37,397 bases of DNA from Verrucomicrobiales bacterium (GCA_024636835.1 JAGXGH010000033.1:1-37397), one strand, 5' to 3'. Numbered from the stretch's first letter, positions 1 to 9,228 are shown. Notes: generated from the sequence alone by a model not told the origin. Made by a program: numbers and translations.

Positions 1-15
1 ATTTGATATTTGTTA

Positions 16-50
16 CCTGACCCCAAATCCCAAATCCTGACCCCAAATCC
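16..50. repeat. Two-copy 20-bp-period direct repeat at the contig edge
   Basis: The 15-mer CCTGACCCCAAATCC occurs at 16-30 and again at 36-50, so the period is 20 bp. No gene covers it convincingly. A contig that starts inside such simple dispersed-looking sequence is what one expects when assembly stops at a multi-copy repeat, but copy number cannot be seen from this window. Confidence 0.7.
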
Positions 51-153
51 GTATAATCCTGGATTGCACAGTATTAGAGAACCTGCATGATGAAGTCAGA
101 AAACAAACAAACCCAAGTACAAGCGATGCTCTAAATGCGCGTTCTCCGAGGAG

Positions 154-210
154 CCCGGTGCGGTAGTTCCGCACGCCGGGATCTGCGAGGGAGGCACCGG
201 GCAACCGGTG
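154..210. repeat. Pair of adjacent GC-rich hairpins (REP-like)
   Basis: Two stem-loops sit side by side just upstream of the lipoprotein gene. The first spans 154-180: CCCGG-TGCGG, loop TAGTT, then CCGCA and CCGGG with a 2-nt bulge. The second is CACCGG (195-200), a GCAA tetraloop, then CCGGTG (205-210), with weaker pairing continuing outward. Paired short GC hairpins like this resemble REP-type dispersed palindromes. They could also act in the 5' leader of the gene at 236. There is no second copy in this window to decide. Confidence 0.45.
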
Positions 211-235
211 TCCCTACCTCAATCTCCAAAGAAAC

Positions 236-796
236 ATGAGAATTATCCACACAACTATTTTGGCCGCTCTCGGCACACTATTACTGGGCGCATGCTCTGA
301 CAAGAAGACCATTTCAGAACCTGTTAAGGATTCTCTGTCTAACGTGGTAGAATCGTTCGGATACGAGGTGGTTGATACTGATCACGATAAGGCCTATGTT
401 GCACTGGAAGAGCTAGACCGATCGTTTTACAAGCCGCTTTCATTTGAGAACGCGAGAATACGTTCATTGAAGCCTTTAGATGGATATGGCGGTCCTGAGC
501 TTGGTAACTATTTTCTCTCAATCGAAGTTTACAGCACACCAGAAGATGCCCAAAAGCGGGCAGAAGAATATCAGGATCTTAACCGATTGGTAGGAGCAAC
601 CGAGGATGATAGGAATGTTTTGGGTAAGAAAACTGTTCGATGTTGGGGATTTTCTTCGGCGGAACGAGCGTATCTTTTAACGACTCACGCAGCGGTGTTT
701 TCCGCATTAGAAAAGAAAGTTCACTCAGTAATAGATGGCGTCAAAGCGTATGAACAGCAAAGAGGAGAACAAGCTAGTGGTGGCAACGGCGGATAA
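236..796 (+). CDS. Putative lipoprotein of unknown function
   Basis: The 186-residue protein starts with a short basic and hydrophobic segment ending in the lipobox LGAC, so Cys20 should be lipidated and the mature protein membrane-anchored. The rest is soluble, rich in charged residues, with no motif I recognise. There is no clear Shine-Dalgarno sequence before the ATG. The gene stands alone on the plus strand between noncoding repeats. Its stop codon TAA (794-796) forms part of an inverted ATAACG/CGTTAT pair that encloses a folded region resembling an integron attC site. This would make the gene a candidate integron cassette. Seen: the signal and lipobox. Inferred: export and cassette origin. 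Function unknown. Confidence 0.8.
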   Translation: MRIIHTTILAALGTLLLGACSDKKTISEPVKDSLSNVVESFGYEVVDTDHDKAYVALEELDRSFYKPLSFENARIRSLKPLDGYGGPELGNYFLSIEVYSTPEDAQKRAEEYQDLNRLVGATEDDRNVLGKKTVRCWGFSSAERAYLLTTHAAVFSALEKKVHSVIDGVKAYEQQRGEQASGGNGG

Positions 797-859
797 CGCT
801 CATAGTTCGCTTCGCTCTGGACGCAATTCCCGAGCCGCGCTATACTTCAAACGTTATTT
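791..859 (+). other. attC-like imperfect palindrome at the 3' end of the lipoprotein gene
   Basis: The stop codon lies in GGATAAC (791-797). A core ending CAAACGTTATTT lies about 60 bp downstream, GTTATTT being 853-859. The outer arms ATAACG (793-798) and CGTTAT (852-857) pair perfectly. Inner arms CATAG (801-805) and CTATA (840-844) pair at four positions, and the interior pairs imperfectly. This is the R''-L''-L'-R' organisation of integron attC sites, where a cassette's stop codon is often the TAA of TAAC. Against it: the boxes fit RYYYAAC and GTTRRRY only partly, spacer lengths are unequal, and no integrase or second attC is visible here. Confidence 0.35.
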
Positions 860-1188
860 ATTTGATTAAGAGGACCACTTCCACGGCTGGTTGATTCTGC
901 GATGATGCGGGAAATGTGCGATCATGAAGCTGCTCGCTCTCTCTCTCTCTCACCTCCTCTTCCTGTGCCCTCGGGCCAACGGCTAAATTCCCCAAGAACT
1001 GGTCTCGGTGATGCCCACTGATCACTTGTTTATCGCGGTTGATGCTACCACGGATTGAGTGGATGCGTTGCAAGTCATCGATCAATAAAGGCACAGCTTG
1101 TTGATTTCATTGAATCAGATAATCCCCCACGGAATCATCGAGATGCCTGTGTTGACGAGTGCCTCATTTAGACTGTAGATTACTCCTG
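860..1188. other. Intergenic region without a supportable gene; (CT)7 tract at 937-950
   Basis: About 330 bp separate the attC-like site from the DUF6288-like gene. A (CT)7 dinucleotide tract lies at 937-950. A 78-codon open frame exists on the minus strand (1094 to 858), but it overlaps the CT tract, gives a low-complexity Glu/Arg segment and matches no family I know, so it is not called. Frames on the plus strand are broken by stops. I see no promoter or terminator that I would defend. Confidence 0.5.
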
Positions 1189-4182
1189 ATGAAACCCCTA
1201 TTTCAAACTCTAGTTGCTGGATGCATATCCATCATTTTCTTATGCTCAACGAGTGCCACTGCACGCACCTGGACGAGTGCTGATGGTAAAAGCACATTTG
1301 AAGGTGAATTGCTAAATTACGATGCCGCTTCCGGCGATGTGACTGTTGATCGCGGCGGCAACAAGGTCACTTTCAAACAAAATTTACTCTCCAAGAGTGA
1401 TGTGGATTTTCTTAAGGATGCGGGTGCAAAACCAGCAGCGGTGGCCCAGCCTGGAAAGCCATCCGCCGCTCCCGCTAAGCCCACAGCTCCAAAGCCGGTG
1501 GCTGCTCCAAAGAAGAGTGAAGTTAAGGAGGGAGCTTATTATGCCGACGATGCGGGCATGCAGTTGTTCAACCCATTTCCCAAAACCAGCGGACGTGGAA
1601 GCGGTTCGTGGCGGGTGCGATATTTCGGCCCCGTGGGCATAGGTATCGATCTGGTGCGCCCGGGGATGACCATGCAAATTGCTAACGTGGAGGAGGGGTC
1701 CCCCGCCGCTGCGACTGGTAAACTCAAGAAAGGCCAAATCATTGAGAGTATCAACGGCACGGTTCTTAAAGACATCGATCCACGAATCATCCTCGGCGAC
1801 ATCATCACGGAGGCAGAGGCTACGGATGGCAATGTGGTGATGAAAATACGCGACCTCGGTGACGTTACAGTGAAGATCCCAGTCATGGGCCGCTACAGTG
1901 ATAGCTGGCCGCTGAATTGCCCCAAGTCGGACAAGATTGTGAGAAACCTCGCCGACCTTCTCGCCAAGCAGGATGAGCCGCTGTGGGGATCGGTTATTTT
2001 TCTTCTCTCTACCGGCGAGGAGAAGGACCTCGAGGTGGTGAAACGATGGATGAAAGATATCGAGACTATCGGCGGCTTGAACTGGGAGAAGGGATATAAA
2101 GGACCGGGGCTCTGCGAATATTATCTACGCACTGGCGACCAAAGCGTGCTGCCGGTCATCAAAAAGATGACGGAAGAGCTCAAGGTGAACTTGTATAACG
2201 GTGGATGGAGCGGTCGCGGAGCACCAGCAGCCTTCACCTATTCTGTCGGAACAGGACAGGTGCACGCATCTGGGGTGAATTGTATGAGCTTTCTGCTGAT
2301 GGCCAAACTGTGTGGAGTGGAAGTCGACGAATACATGTTCAAGGAGGCTTGGCAGCAGTTTTACCGCTTCGCGGGTCACGGCAATGTTGCTTATGGCACC
2401 AACCTTCCCGAAGGTGGCTTCCGCGACAACGGAAAGTCGAGTGGTCTTGCTTTCGGCTTGGGCGCAGCGGCGATGGTTTCACCCGAAGGGGAAAGTTCCG
2501 TTTACGCCAAAGCGCGGGATAACACGGCGATGAAAGCGTTTTACGCGACCAACTGGTTCCACGCCGCTCACACCGGTGGTGGCATGGGTGAAATTTGGCA
2601 CCACACCGCGGTCAACCAAATGCGTGAGAAGCGCCCGGTTCAATATCGTTCATACTTCGATACCCGGCGTTGGGTGATGGAACTTTCCCGCCGCCACGAT
2701 GGCAGCGTCGCCATTGCCGGCATGGATGACAGATACAACCGATCAGCGACTGACTGCAGCGGCGGTCGAGCTTGGGGCACATACTTCGCGCTCACCTACA
2801 CCCTGCCGCGCAAACAACTGCAACTCTTTGGGGCACCGCGCAGCAAGTGGGCGAAGACCATGGAAATACCACGTCCATGGGGTAATGCGGCAGACGATGT
2901 TTTCCACTCGATCGAGCCGATCCCAGGTGGGCCGCTGACGATTGACGACCTGCTCAACGAAACGGTGGAGAATGGTTCGTCTCTCGCCGTTATCAATACT
3001 CTTAGTAGCCCGGATGTGAGTGATGAGACTTTGCTCAAATACATTTACCATCCTGAATACGACCTCAGAAGTATTGCGATGGATCAAGTCGTTAGACGAG
3101 GCAAGGTCGATATGGTAATGCCCTTGTTGACGGCTAGCGACACGAGATTGCGCCAAGCGGGTTTGCTGGCCCTCACTGGGATGTTCAAAGGCAGAGGATT
3201 TTCGGATGATCAGCTCACCCCTGAGATGTTTGAGCAAGTCAGTAAGATGGTCAATGATCCTGAGGAAGCTTGGTGGACTGCTCAACACGCCATTATGGCT
3301 ATGGGGCGGGGTGACAAGGAATTCATCGGCAAACATCGCGACCGACTGATGGAGTTCTTGAAATACGATAGTGTATGGATTCAGACCTATGCGGTGCTCA
3401 CGCTGACGAAGATCGCCACCATGCCGGAACATTACAAAATCGTTCTGCCTGCGATCATGGACAAGGCGGCATCATTCACGGTGGATTCCGCCTCATCTCA
3501 GACCACCAACGCGATCAGAGATATCATGAAATCAGCGAGTACTGAAATCAAAGAGTTTGCGGCACCGCTGATCAAAAAGACTTATGTGAGTTATCCTAGT
3601 GTATTGGCAGATCCCTACACAGGCGCTGTCATGACAAGAGGGGCGAAAACAGTTCGGTCACGTATCGGTGCCATCGTTCAGCAATTGTCTGGTGGAGAAG
3701 AATTCGTGCGTAGAATACCAAAGACAACTCTGAAATCCTACATCAGCGGAAAAGATTCCGATATGTATGTCTACAATGGCAAATTCGTTCCAAACAAGGA
3801 GGTGCTAGGCACCTGGGCATGGGCTGTGTGGCCTCAGCCTGGCAAGCCGGAGCAAGTGGACGAATTCATCAAAAAATGGCTCAAACCTAGACTCGATAAA
3901 GATCCAACGAAGGTTCAAGGCTCGAAAGATACGCTCGTATTTGGTGATGGCGGAAAGGTTTCCAAATCCAAATACTTTGGGGGTTATTTTTGGTCCGACG
4001 ACATGCTGATCGGTGTTAACGACGACCAAGCACTGAAAATGGAAGTGAGAACTGTTGAAGGCTACGACTTTCTGATTATCGAGAAGGGTGGATTCAATAC
4101 CACGCCAGACAATGAAGAAGATGCCACAGCAGGAGTCCCCAAAGACTTCCACTGCGGATACCACATCTACATCAGGCAGTAG
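1189..4182 (+). CDS. Secreted SHD1-PDZ-DUF6288-like protein with HEAT-like region (paralog A)
   Basis: Large exported protein of 997 residues from the ATG at 1189. An in-frame GTG at 1159 would add 10 residues ahead of an otherwise normal signal peptide (about 1-25), so ATG is preferred. Order: signal peptide; an SHD1-like small beta domain (about 26-76, beginning ARTWTS and ending in LLSKSDVDFL); an Ala/Pro/Lys linker (80-113); a PDZ domain (about 145-230) with FGPVGIGIDL and EEGSPAAATGKLKKGQ; an alpha-rich core with FAGHGNVAYG; HEAT-like helices with DPEEAWWTAQHA; and a beta-rich C-terminus. It shares the PDZ and core with the protein at 5838-9041 (for example LSTGEEKDLEVV), so the two are paralogs, but the ends differ. 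Function is not established. Neighbouring sulfatases suggest a role in handling sulfated glycans outside the cytoplasm (inference). Confidence 0.88.
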   Translation: MKPLFQTLVAGCISIIFLCSTSATARTWTSADGKSTFEGELLNYDAASGDVTVDRGGNKVTFKQNLLSKSDVDFLKDAGAKPAAVAQPGKPSAAPAKPTAPKPVAAPKKSEVKEGAYYADDAGMQLFNPFPKTSGRGSGSWRVRYFGPVGIGIDLVRPGMTMQIANVEEGSPAAATGKLKKGQIIESINGTVLKDIDPRIILGDIITEAEATDGNVVMKIRDLGDVTVKIPVMGRYSDSWPLNCPKSDKIVRNLADLLAKQDEPLWGSVIFLLSTGEEKDLEVVKRWMKDIETIGGLNWEKGYKGPGLCEYYLRTGDQSVLPVIKKMTEELKVNLYNGGWSGRGAPAAFTYSVGTGQVHASGVNCMSFLLMAKLCGVEVDEYMFKEAWQQFYRFAGHGNVAYGTNLPEGGFRDNGKSSGLAFGLGAAAMVSPEGESSVYAKARDNTAMKAFYATNWFHAAHTGGGMGEIWHHTAVNQMREKRPVQYRSYFDTRRWVMELSRRHDGSVAIAGMDDRYNRSATDCSGGRAWGTYFALTYTLPRKQLQLFGAPRSKWAKTMEIPRPWGNAADDVFHSIEPIPGGPLTIDDLLNETVENGSSLAVINTLSSPDVSDETLLKYIYHPEYDLRSIAMDQVVRRGKVDMVMPLLTASDTRLRQAGLLALTGMFKGRGFSDDQLTPEMFEQVSKMVNDPEEAWWTAQHAIMAMGRGDKEFIGKHRDRLMEFLKYDSVWIQTYAVLTLTKIATMPEHYKIVLPAIMDKAASFTVDSASSQTTNAIRDIMKSASTEIKEFAAPLIKKTYVSYPSVLADPYTGAVMTRGAKTVRSRIGAIVQQLSGGEEFVRRIPKTTLKSYISGKDSDMYVYNGKFVPNKEVLGTWAWAVWPQPGKPEQVDEFIKKWLKPRLDKDPTKVQGSKDTLVFGDGGKVSKSKYFGGYFWSDDMLIGVNDDQALKMEVRTVEGYDFLIIEKGGFNTTPDNEEDATAGVPKDFHCGYHIYIRQ

Positions 4183-4192
4183 TGGTCAGATT

Positions 4193-4213
4193 ACACTCGC
4201 GGTCAGCGAGTGT
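4193..4213. terminator. Hairpin between convergent genes
   Basis: ACACTCGC (4193-4200), loop GGTCA, then GCGAGTGT (4206-4213) make a perfect 8-bp stem. It lies in the 34-bp gap between the stop of the plus-strand PDZ protein and the stop of the minus-strand sulfatase. There is no T-tract on either side, so it may be a Rho-assisted or bidirectional terminator, or an RNA 3'-end stabiliser. Confidence 0.6.
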
Positions 4214-4216
4214 GCC

Positions 4217-5701
4217 TTACCATTTCTCCAGAGGCTTTTTAGGCTGCCTTGGATTTTTAAAGGGCAGCAATGCGTCAGTCTCCTTGAGTAGGGCGTCGAG
4301 CTTGGCATTCATCTCGGCAAACTTTTCAGGCTCCGATTTGGCGAGGTTGTTGCGTTCGCCCGGGTCTTTGGCGAGGTTGAAGAGCTCGGGGTCTTTACGC
4401 CAGTAGTGGCGGATTAATTTCCAATCGCCATCGCGGATAGCACTATGTGGGATGCCACCGGAGTTTCCCCAATGTGGGTAGTGCCAAAGCAAGGGCGGGC
4501 GCTCGTGTTTGGCGGTGGGATCTTTCAGCAGTTTGGCGAAGCTGACGCCGTCGATGTGTTGCTCGGGCATCAGGTCAAAGCCGCAGAGATCGAGTAGAGT
4601 CGGATAAAAATCGGTTGAGATCACCGGCACATCGCAGGTGACGCCACTTTTCACTACGCTCGGCCAGCGAACCAAGAGTGGCACGCGGGTGCCGCCTTCA
4701 TAGCACCATGCCTTGCCCGCCCTCAGTGGCAGGTTGCTGGTGGCGGAGTCCTGGCCTGTCGATAGGCCTCCGTTGTCCGAGAAAAAAACCACGATGGTGT
4801 CATCGGCGAGCCCATTGTCATCGATAGCCTTGAGCACTTTGCCGATAGCCATATCCATCGCCTCGACCATCGCGGCATAGACAGCATGATCCTGGACGGT
4901 GCGGTTGCCTCTTGGATATTCGGGCTCGTATTCTGTTTTCAGCCCGAGTTTCTCGCGCTTCTTCTCGTATTTCTCGACAAGATCGGGACGGCCTTCAAGC
5001 GGGGTGTGCACCGAGTACAAGGGGAGATACACGAAGAACGGCTTCTCCTTGTGAGCGCCGATGAATTTTACTACTTCGTCGGCCAGTCTGTCGGGTAGGT
5101 GTTCGCCCATCGGACCGTCTTCCAGATTTGGATTGTTGTAGGGTGAGAAGTATCCCCCTTTGCCGGGACCGCCACCGCGCACGCCGGCGATATTGATGTC
5201 GAAGCCGTGTTCGGTTGGCCAGGATCCCTTGTCGCCGAGGTGCCACTTTCCAACAGAAATGGTGGCGTAACCCTTGCTTTGAAAATACTCGGCGATGGTG
5301 GTGTGGGAGAACGGCATCGCTTCGAGATAAGGTGCCGGCAGGATAGGGCGTCTGCCGTGCCATTTAAAATCGCCGCCTTTGGTGTCAGTGGGATCATCGG
5401 GAATGACTTCGCGACCATTGGGCGCACCCGAGTAGTCGCTGATGCGCGAGCGAGCCGGATATTGGCCGGTCATGATCGACGCCCGTGTCGGCGAGCACAC
5501 CGAACAGGCAGCATAGCCAGCAGTGAAGCGCATCGACTCAGTAGCCAGCGCATCGAGTGAGGGGGTGTCGTAAAAACAGTCTGGATTGTTGAACCCGACA
5601 TCCATGTATCCTAAATCATCGGCAAGAATGAAGACGACGTTGGTGGCGCGAACGGGCAAGGCAAGCGCAACGATGGCGAGTAAAAGGAGAGTGTGTCTCA
5701 T
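4217..5701 (-). CDS. Secreted sulfatase, S1/arylsulfatase type
   Basis: Type I sulfatase of 494 residues that should hydrolyse sulfate esters, probably on a polysaccharide. Residues 1-19 are a signal peptide (MRHTLLLLAIVALALPVRA). The metal-binding start NVVFILADDLGYMDVG follows directly. The formylglycine motif is CSPTRASIMTG with Cys69 as the residue to be converted, which needs a maturation enzyme not present in this window. Later conserved elements include GKWHLGD and FFSDNGG. Length and order are normal for the family. It lies 136 bp downstream of the DUF6288-like gene on the same strand, so the two may be co-transcribed. It converges on paralog A. The substrate subtype cannot be assigned by eye. 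Confidence 0.95.
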   Translation of the reverse strand: MRHTLLLLAIVALALPVRATNVVFILADDLGYMDVGFNNPDCFYDTPSLDALATESMRFTAGYAACSVCSPTRASIMTGQYPARSRISDYSGAPNGREVIPDDPTDTKGGDFKWHGRRPILPAPYLEAMPFSHTTIAEYFQSKGYATISVGKWHLGDKGSWPTEHGFDINIAGVRGGGPGKGGYFSPYNNPNLEDGPMGEHLPDRLADEVVKFIGAHKEKPFFVYLPLYSVHTPLEGRPDLVEKYEKKREKLGLKTEYEPEYPRGNRTVQDHAVYAAMVEAMDMAIGKVLKAIDDNGLADDTIVVFFSDNGGLSTGQDSATSNLPLRAGKAWCYEGGTRVPLLVRWPSVVKSGVTCDVPVISTDFYPTLLDLCGFDLMPEQHIDGVSFAKLLKDPTAKHERPPLLWHYPHWGNSGGIPHSAIRDGDWKLIRHYWRKDPELFNLAKDPGERNNLAKSEPEKFAEMNAKLDALLKETDALLPFKNPRQPKKPLEKW

Positions 5702-5837
5702 GTTGGCGTAGCGTGGAACTGAACGTGACTCTTTGAAAGCCAGATCTAGAGGGTTTTGTTCAATCTACCGCACATTAGTAGTTCCCTAGCCACCATCTCC
5801 ACGTCCTCTTGTGCCAGAGTCAGACCTGGATTTGGTT

Positions 5838-8800
5838 TTATTCGTCGCTCGTGTTGGATTTCGGCAGGCTTGGGAGTTTCATTTCCTCGAACCAGAAGGT
5901 TTTGTAAGATTGAATTTTTTCTGACTTGTGGCCCCAACGAAGGAAGCCATTGCATGCGATCAGGATTTTACCGTCATCAAAGAGATTGCGTTGTTGGTCT
6001 TCGATGGTTACCCCCCATGGCTTATAGGAATTGCGTCCGCTACCACCGGGAATCGTGGCCAAATTTTTCCTGGAGTTGGGCAGATATTCGCCGTCGATCC
6101 ATACGTCAGTACCACCACCGGCATTGTAATGGGATCTGCCGCCGACCAACAGGCGGTAGGCGTAGCCGTCGCGCAGCGGAGGTAATTCGACCTTTGCACG
6201 CATCAGCAGTGCCTCTTTGTCCCAGAAGGTGTTGACCGGGTTTCCGCATCCGCAGAAGTCGTGGTCGCCGACGCAAGTGCCAAGAGGTTCCGGTTTGCCG
6301 TCGTTGTTGGCGAAGGGCGCGCGACCGGTTTTCCAGCCAGCGGTATCCTTTGGTGTGAAGTCGGGCAGATACCAATTTTTGGAACCTTCGGGGACGGTGA
6401 TTTCGCGGAAGCGGTGACCATTTTCCCACAGTATTTTTTCTGGTGGGTCGAAGGTGGTGTAATCCCAAACGATCTCATCGCGTGCGGGGCCGTGGAGTTT
6501 CCAATTGTAGTCCTCGATGCCGGCCTTGTTGTAGAGATCCACCAGTTCCTCGATGGCGCGACCCGGTTGGCGGGTTGAAATTTCCCTCTCAAGGTTTTTG
6601 CGGTTCTGCTCGATGTATTCGGGGATGAGCTTGTTGAGGATGGTGGGCTCGATGGCTTTTCTCAGCTTCGGTCCGAATTTGGAGGGATCGGCGTTGAGAA
6701 AAGTTTCCTCGTGCGGCAGGGCTGCATTTGGGTTGCGTTGATGACCGAGTTCGTAGAGCACGTCGTAGCCGCCGGGTAGCAGGGTGATATCCTGACCGAA
6801 CTTATTGAGTAACAGGTCGATGTTATTGGTTAGATCCTGACCGCCTGGTTCGACGATCTCGCTGGGATATTTGAGGTAGGACTTGCCCAATGTGGCCATG
6901 GCGTATTCGCGGACTTCGGGATCCGCGTTTTTGAGTTGTTCGGTGATGCCGTCAATCGGGTCGAAGTCGCCGAGGCGATGGCTCGACAAGATCACTTCAG
7001 CGACCTTTTCGACGAAAGGCTTGGAGTAGCGCTTGTCCGATGCCAGCGGAGTGAGGCCTATCATCGCTGCCTGCCGCAACCACCAGTCGTGATGGTCGAG
7101 CCATTTCATCATGTTGTCGAAATGAGGGGCGATCTGGTCGGGTTGTGCACGTTTCATGGCCTTCATCGCGCCCATAGTCACCCACCAGGACTCATCGGGG
7201 TTGTCGATTATGGACCCAATGAGGTTGATGATTTCCGGAGTCAGCTCTTCGTCGGGGAACTTCTTGCTTTTTTTGTCGCTGGAATTAATCGCATCGAGAG
7301 CCGTCCTGCGGGCGCGGGGATCCTTGGATTTCAAGAGCTGGGGCACCAAGTGGTAGCGGGCATGGTTGTTGATCGAGCCTGCGGCAATGGCACGGATGCC
7401 ATGCTCGAAGTGGTAGGCATACATCATCAGCACCTCGTCGCTGACATTGGGATCACCCAGACGGGCGAGCACAGGTTTGGAGGCATCCGTAGGCAGGCGC
7501 TCCTTTGAGACGTCCTGACGTTTGCCCGGAAGATATTCGCCGGGAGTCAGTGAGAGAAAGATTTTATCGGCCTCATTGCCCCAGGGGAGGTCGGGAATCT
7601 TGTAAGTGTGGGAGTATTTTGTCGGTGGTGCGCCGTGAAGGCGCAGCGCCTTGCGAGGCACGGTGTAGACCATCGGGATAAAGCTCCCCCAGCCGCGATT
7701 CCCCAAGGCGGTGTCGGTGTAGCCGACGTTCCAGTCGCTGACCCAGCCGAAGAGCCCCTGGTGGGTGCGGGCCAGTTCATACATCCAGAGGCGCTCGTCC
7801 ATGAACGAGCGGTAAGGCTCGGGACGCTTGTCACGAACCAGTCCCATGGAACGCCCTTTCCAGAGTTCTCCGATGCCGCCGCCGGTGTGGCCGTGGAACA
7901 ACCAGGACGTGTTGTAGAAGGCTTTATTGGCGCTGATGTCGCGAGCTTTGGCGTAAACTGATTCCTCGCCATCAGGATGGACGTTGGCTGCGGCCTGCAT
8001 GGTAAACGCGAGCCCCTCGGTCTTGCCATTGGCAGTGAACCCACCTTCGGGAAGATGGTCACCGTAGGCGACGTTGCCATGACCAGCGAAACGATAGAGG
8101 TGGATCATCGAGGTCAGAAGGGTGTGCTCGTCGACGTCCACACCGCATTCCTTGGCCATCAGCAGGAAAGTGACGGCGTGCAGACCGGCGGCATTGAGGT
8201 GACCACCACCCATGTAACCGTAATTCGCAGCCCCGCGTCCCATCCACGATCCATTGTAAATGGTGCGCGAAAGCGAATCCGCCATGTCCTTGATGATCGG
8301 CAGCACCGATTCGTCGCCGGTGCGCAGGTAATACTCGCAGAAGCCGGGTCCGGTGTAGCCGGCGAACCAAGGGTAAGTTTCGCGTCCTTCACCAGGCGTT
8401 TTGTAAGTCTCAACAAATTTATTCATCCATCCACGGACGACTTCGAGATCCTTTTCCTCACCGGTCGAGAGCATAAACAGCACGGCACCGTTGAGGCCGA
8501 TCTGAGCCGAATCGATGTTCGCTGCCAGGGCATCGGCGTGGTTGCGAATGATCCTGTCGGACTTGGTGCAGTCGACAGGCCAGGTCTTGGCGTAAGCGCC
8601 GAGTGAGGGGATCTTGACCACCACCTCGCGGGCCTTGGCGTCTGCATTGGCTTTGACCATCAGTTTGACGATACCGCCATTTGCTTCCGCCTCGGTGATC
8701 CAGTTGCCGAGGAGCACACGCGGGTCTTTGTCCTTCATCACGTGTCCGTTCACGCTTTCGATGATCTGGTTTTTCTTGAGTGCGCCGGTAGCGGCCGCCG

Positions 8801-9041
8801 GTGAACCTTCCTCGATGTTGACGATGTGCATCGTGAAGTTCGGCTTGCGAAGTTCGAGTCCGATGCCGATGGGCCCAAAGCGCTCGATCTTGTAGCGCGC
8901 GCCGTCTGGATCGGGCCACATGTGGAATTGGGGCTCTTCGGAATAATAGTCATCTGCCGAGGCGATACAGGTGGAGGCGATGACTGCGGTCGCAATGGCC
9001 AGTCCAAGTCGCTTAATAATCGGTGTCGATGTTTTTCTCAT
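5838..9041 (-). CDS. Secreted PDZ-DUF6288-like protein with C-terminal beta domain (paralog B)
   Basis: The 1067-residue protein is called from the ATG at 9041, because MRKTSTPIIKRLGLAIATAV begins a normal signal peptide. The open frame runs on to 9179 but would put 46 non-signal residues in front and would cover an inverted repeat. Order: signal peptide (about 1-29); PDZ (about 53-140; FGPIGIGLEL, EEGSPAAATGALKK); alpha-rich core with GPGFCEYYLRTGDES and FAGHGNVAYGDHLPEGGF; HEAT-like helices with ADPEVREYAMATLGKSYL; and a roughly 180-residue C-terminal beta region with DHDFCGCGNP and VGGRSHYN that looks like a carbohydrate-binding jelly roll (inference). It lacks the SHD1-like and Pro/Ala linker parts of paralog A. 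It is followed on the same strand by a sulfatase and diverges from another one at 9229. Biochemical role unknown. Confidence 0.88.
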   Translation of the reverse strand: MRKTSTPIIKRLGLAIATAVIASTCIASADDYYSEEPQFHMWPDPDGARYKIERFGPIGIGLELRKPNFTMHIVNIEEGSPAAATGALKKNQIIESVNGHVMKDKDPRVLLGNWITEAEANGGIVKLMVKANADAKAREVVVKIPSLGAYAKTWPVDCTKSDRIIRNHADALAANIDSAQIGLNGAVLFMLSTGEEKDLEVVRGWMNKFVETYKTPGEGRETYPWFAGYTGPGFCEYYLRTGDESVLPIIKDMADSLSRTIYNGSWMGRGAANYGYMGGGHLNAAGLHAVTFLLMAKECGVDVDEHTLLTSMIHLYRFAGHGNVAYGDHLPEGGFTANGKTEGLAFTMQAAANVHPDGEESVYAKARDISANKAFYNTSWLFHGHTGGGIGELWKGRSMGLVRDKRPEPYRSFMDERLWMYELARTHQGLFGWVSDWNVGYTDTALGNRGWGSFIPMVYTVPRKALRLHGAPPTKYSHTYKIPDLPWGNEADKIFLSLTPGEYLPGKRQDVSKERLPTDASKPVLARLGDPNVSDEVLMMYAYHFEHGIRAIAAGSINNHARYHLVPQLLKSKDPRARRTALDAINSSDKKSKKFPDEELTPEIINLIGSIIDNPDESWWVTMGAMKAMKRAQPDQIAPHFDNMMKWLDHHDWWLRQAAMIGLTPLASDKRYSKPFVEKVAEVILSSHRLGDFDPIDGITEQLKNADPEVREYAMATLGKSYLKYPSEIVEPGGQDLTNNIDLLLNKFGQDITLLPGGYDVLYELGHQRNPNAALPHEETFLNADPSKFGPKLRKAIEPTILNKLIPEYIEQNRKNLEREISTRQPGRAIEELVDLYNKAGIEDYNWKLHGPARDEIVWDYTTFDPPEKILWENGHRFREITVPEGSKNWYLPDFTPKDTAGWKTGRAPFANNDGKPEPLGTCVGDHDFCGCGNPVNTFWDKEALLMRAKVELPPLRDGYAYRLLVGGRSHYNAGGGTDVWIDGEYLPNSRKNLATIPGGSGRNSYKPWGVTIEDQQRNLFDDGKILIACNGFLRWGHKSEKIQSYKTFWFEEMKLPSLPKSNTSDE

Positions 9042-9164
9042 GTTGATAGCTTGTGTAACGTTTTGCGCTTCTCTGTTCTTGCAGACGAATGTTGCACAGT
9101 CAGTGAATGCGATGCTCAATCGACTTGGCTTTGAAAAGACCGATTCAAGGAAGTCGTGTAGTCT

Positions 9165-9180
9165 TGTGAAGTATTTCACA
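9165..9180. promoter_or_regulatory. Palindrome in the divergent promoter region (candidate operator)
   Basis: TGTGAA, spacer GTAT, TTCACA: a perfect 6-4-6 inverted repeat in the 187-bp gap between the divergent paralog B (start 9041) and sulfatase (start 9229). Its position suits one regulator controlling both genes. The sequence resembles a CRP/FNR-type half-site pair in a general way, but the regulator is unknown. Confidence 0.4.
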
Positions 9181-9228
9181 CGGAGTGCATCTCTATCGAC
9201 GAAATTTCAGCGGAACTCTGATCATTCT

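Noticed and set aside
858..1094. Minus-strand 78-codon frame beside the attC-like site
   Set aside because: It spans the (CT)7 tract, gives a low-complexity Glu/Arg stretch, has no recognised motif and lacks a start signal.
9042..9179. Longer N-terminus for paralog B (start 9179)
   Set aside because: Would place 46 residues before a normal signal peptide and bury the palindrome 9165-9180 in coding sequence.
8971..9228. Longer N-terminus for the sulfatase at 9229 (start 8971)
   Set aside because: Would overlap the start of the divergent gene and hide the signal peptide; ATG 9229 is cleaner.
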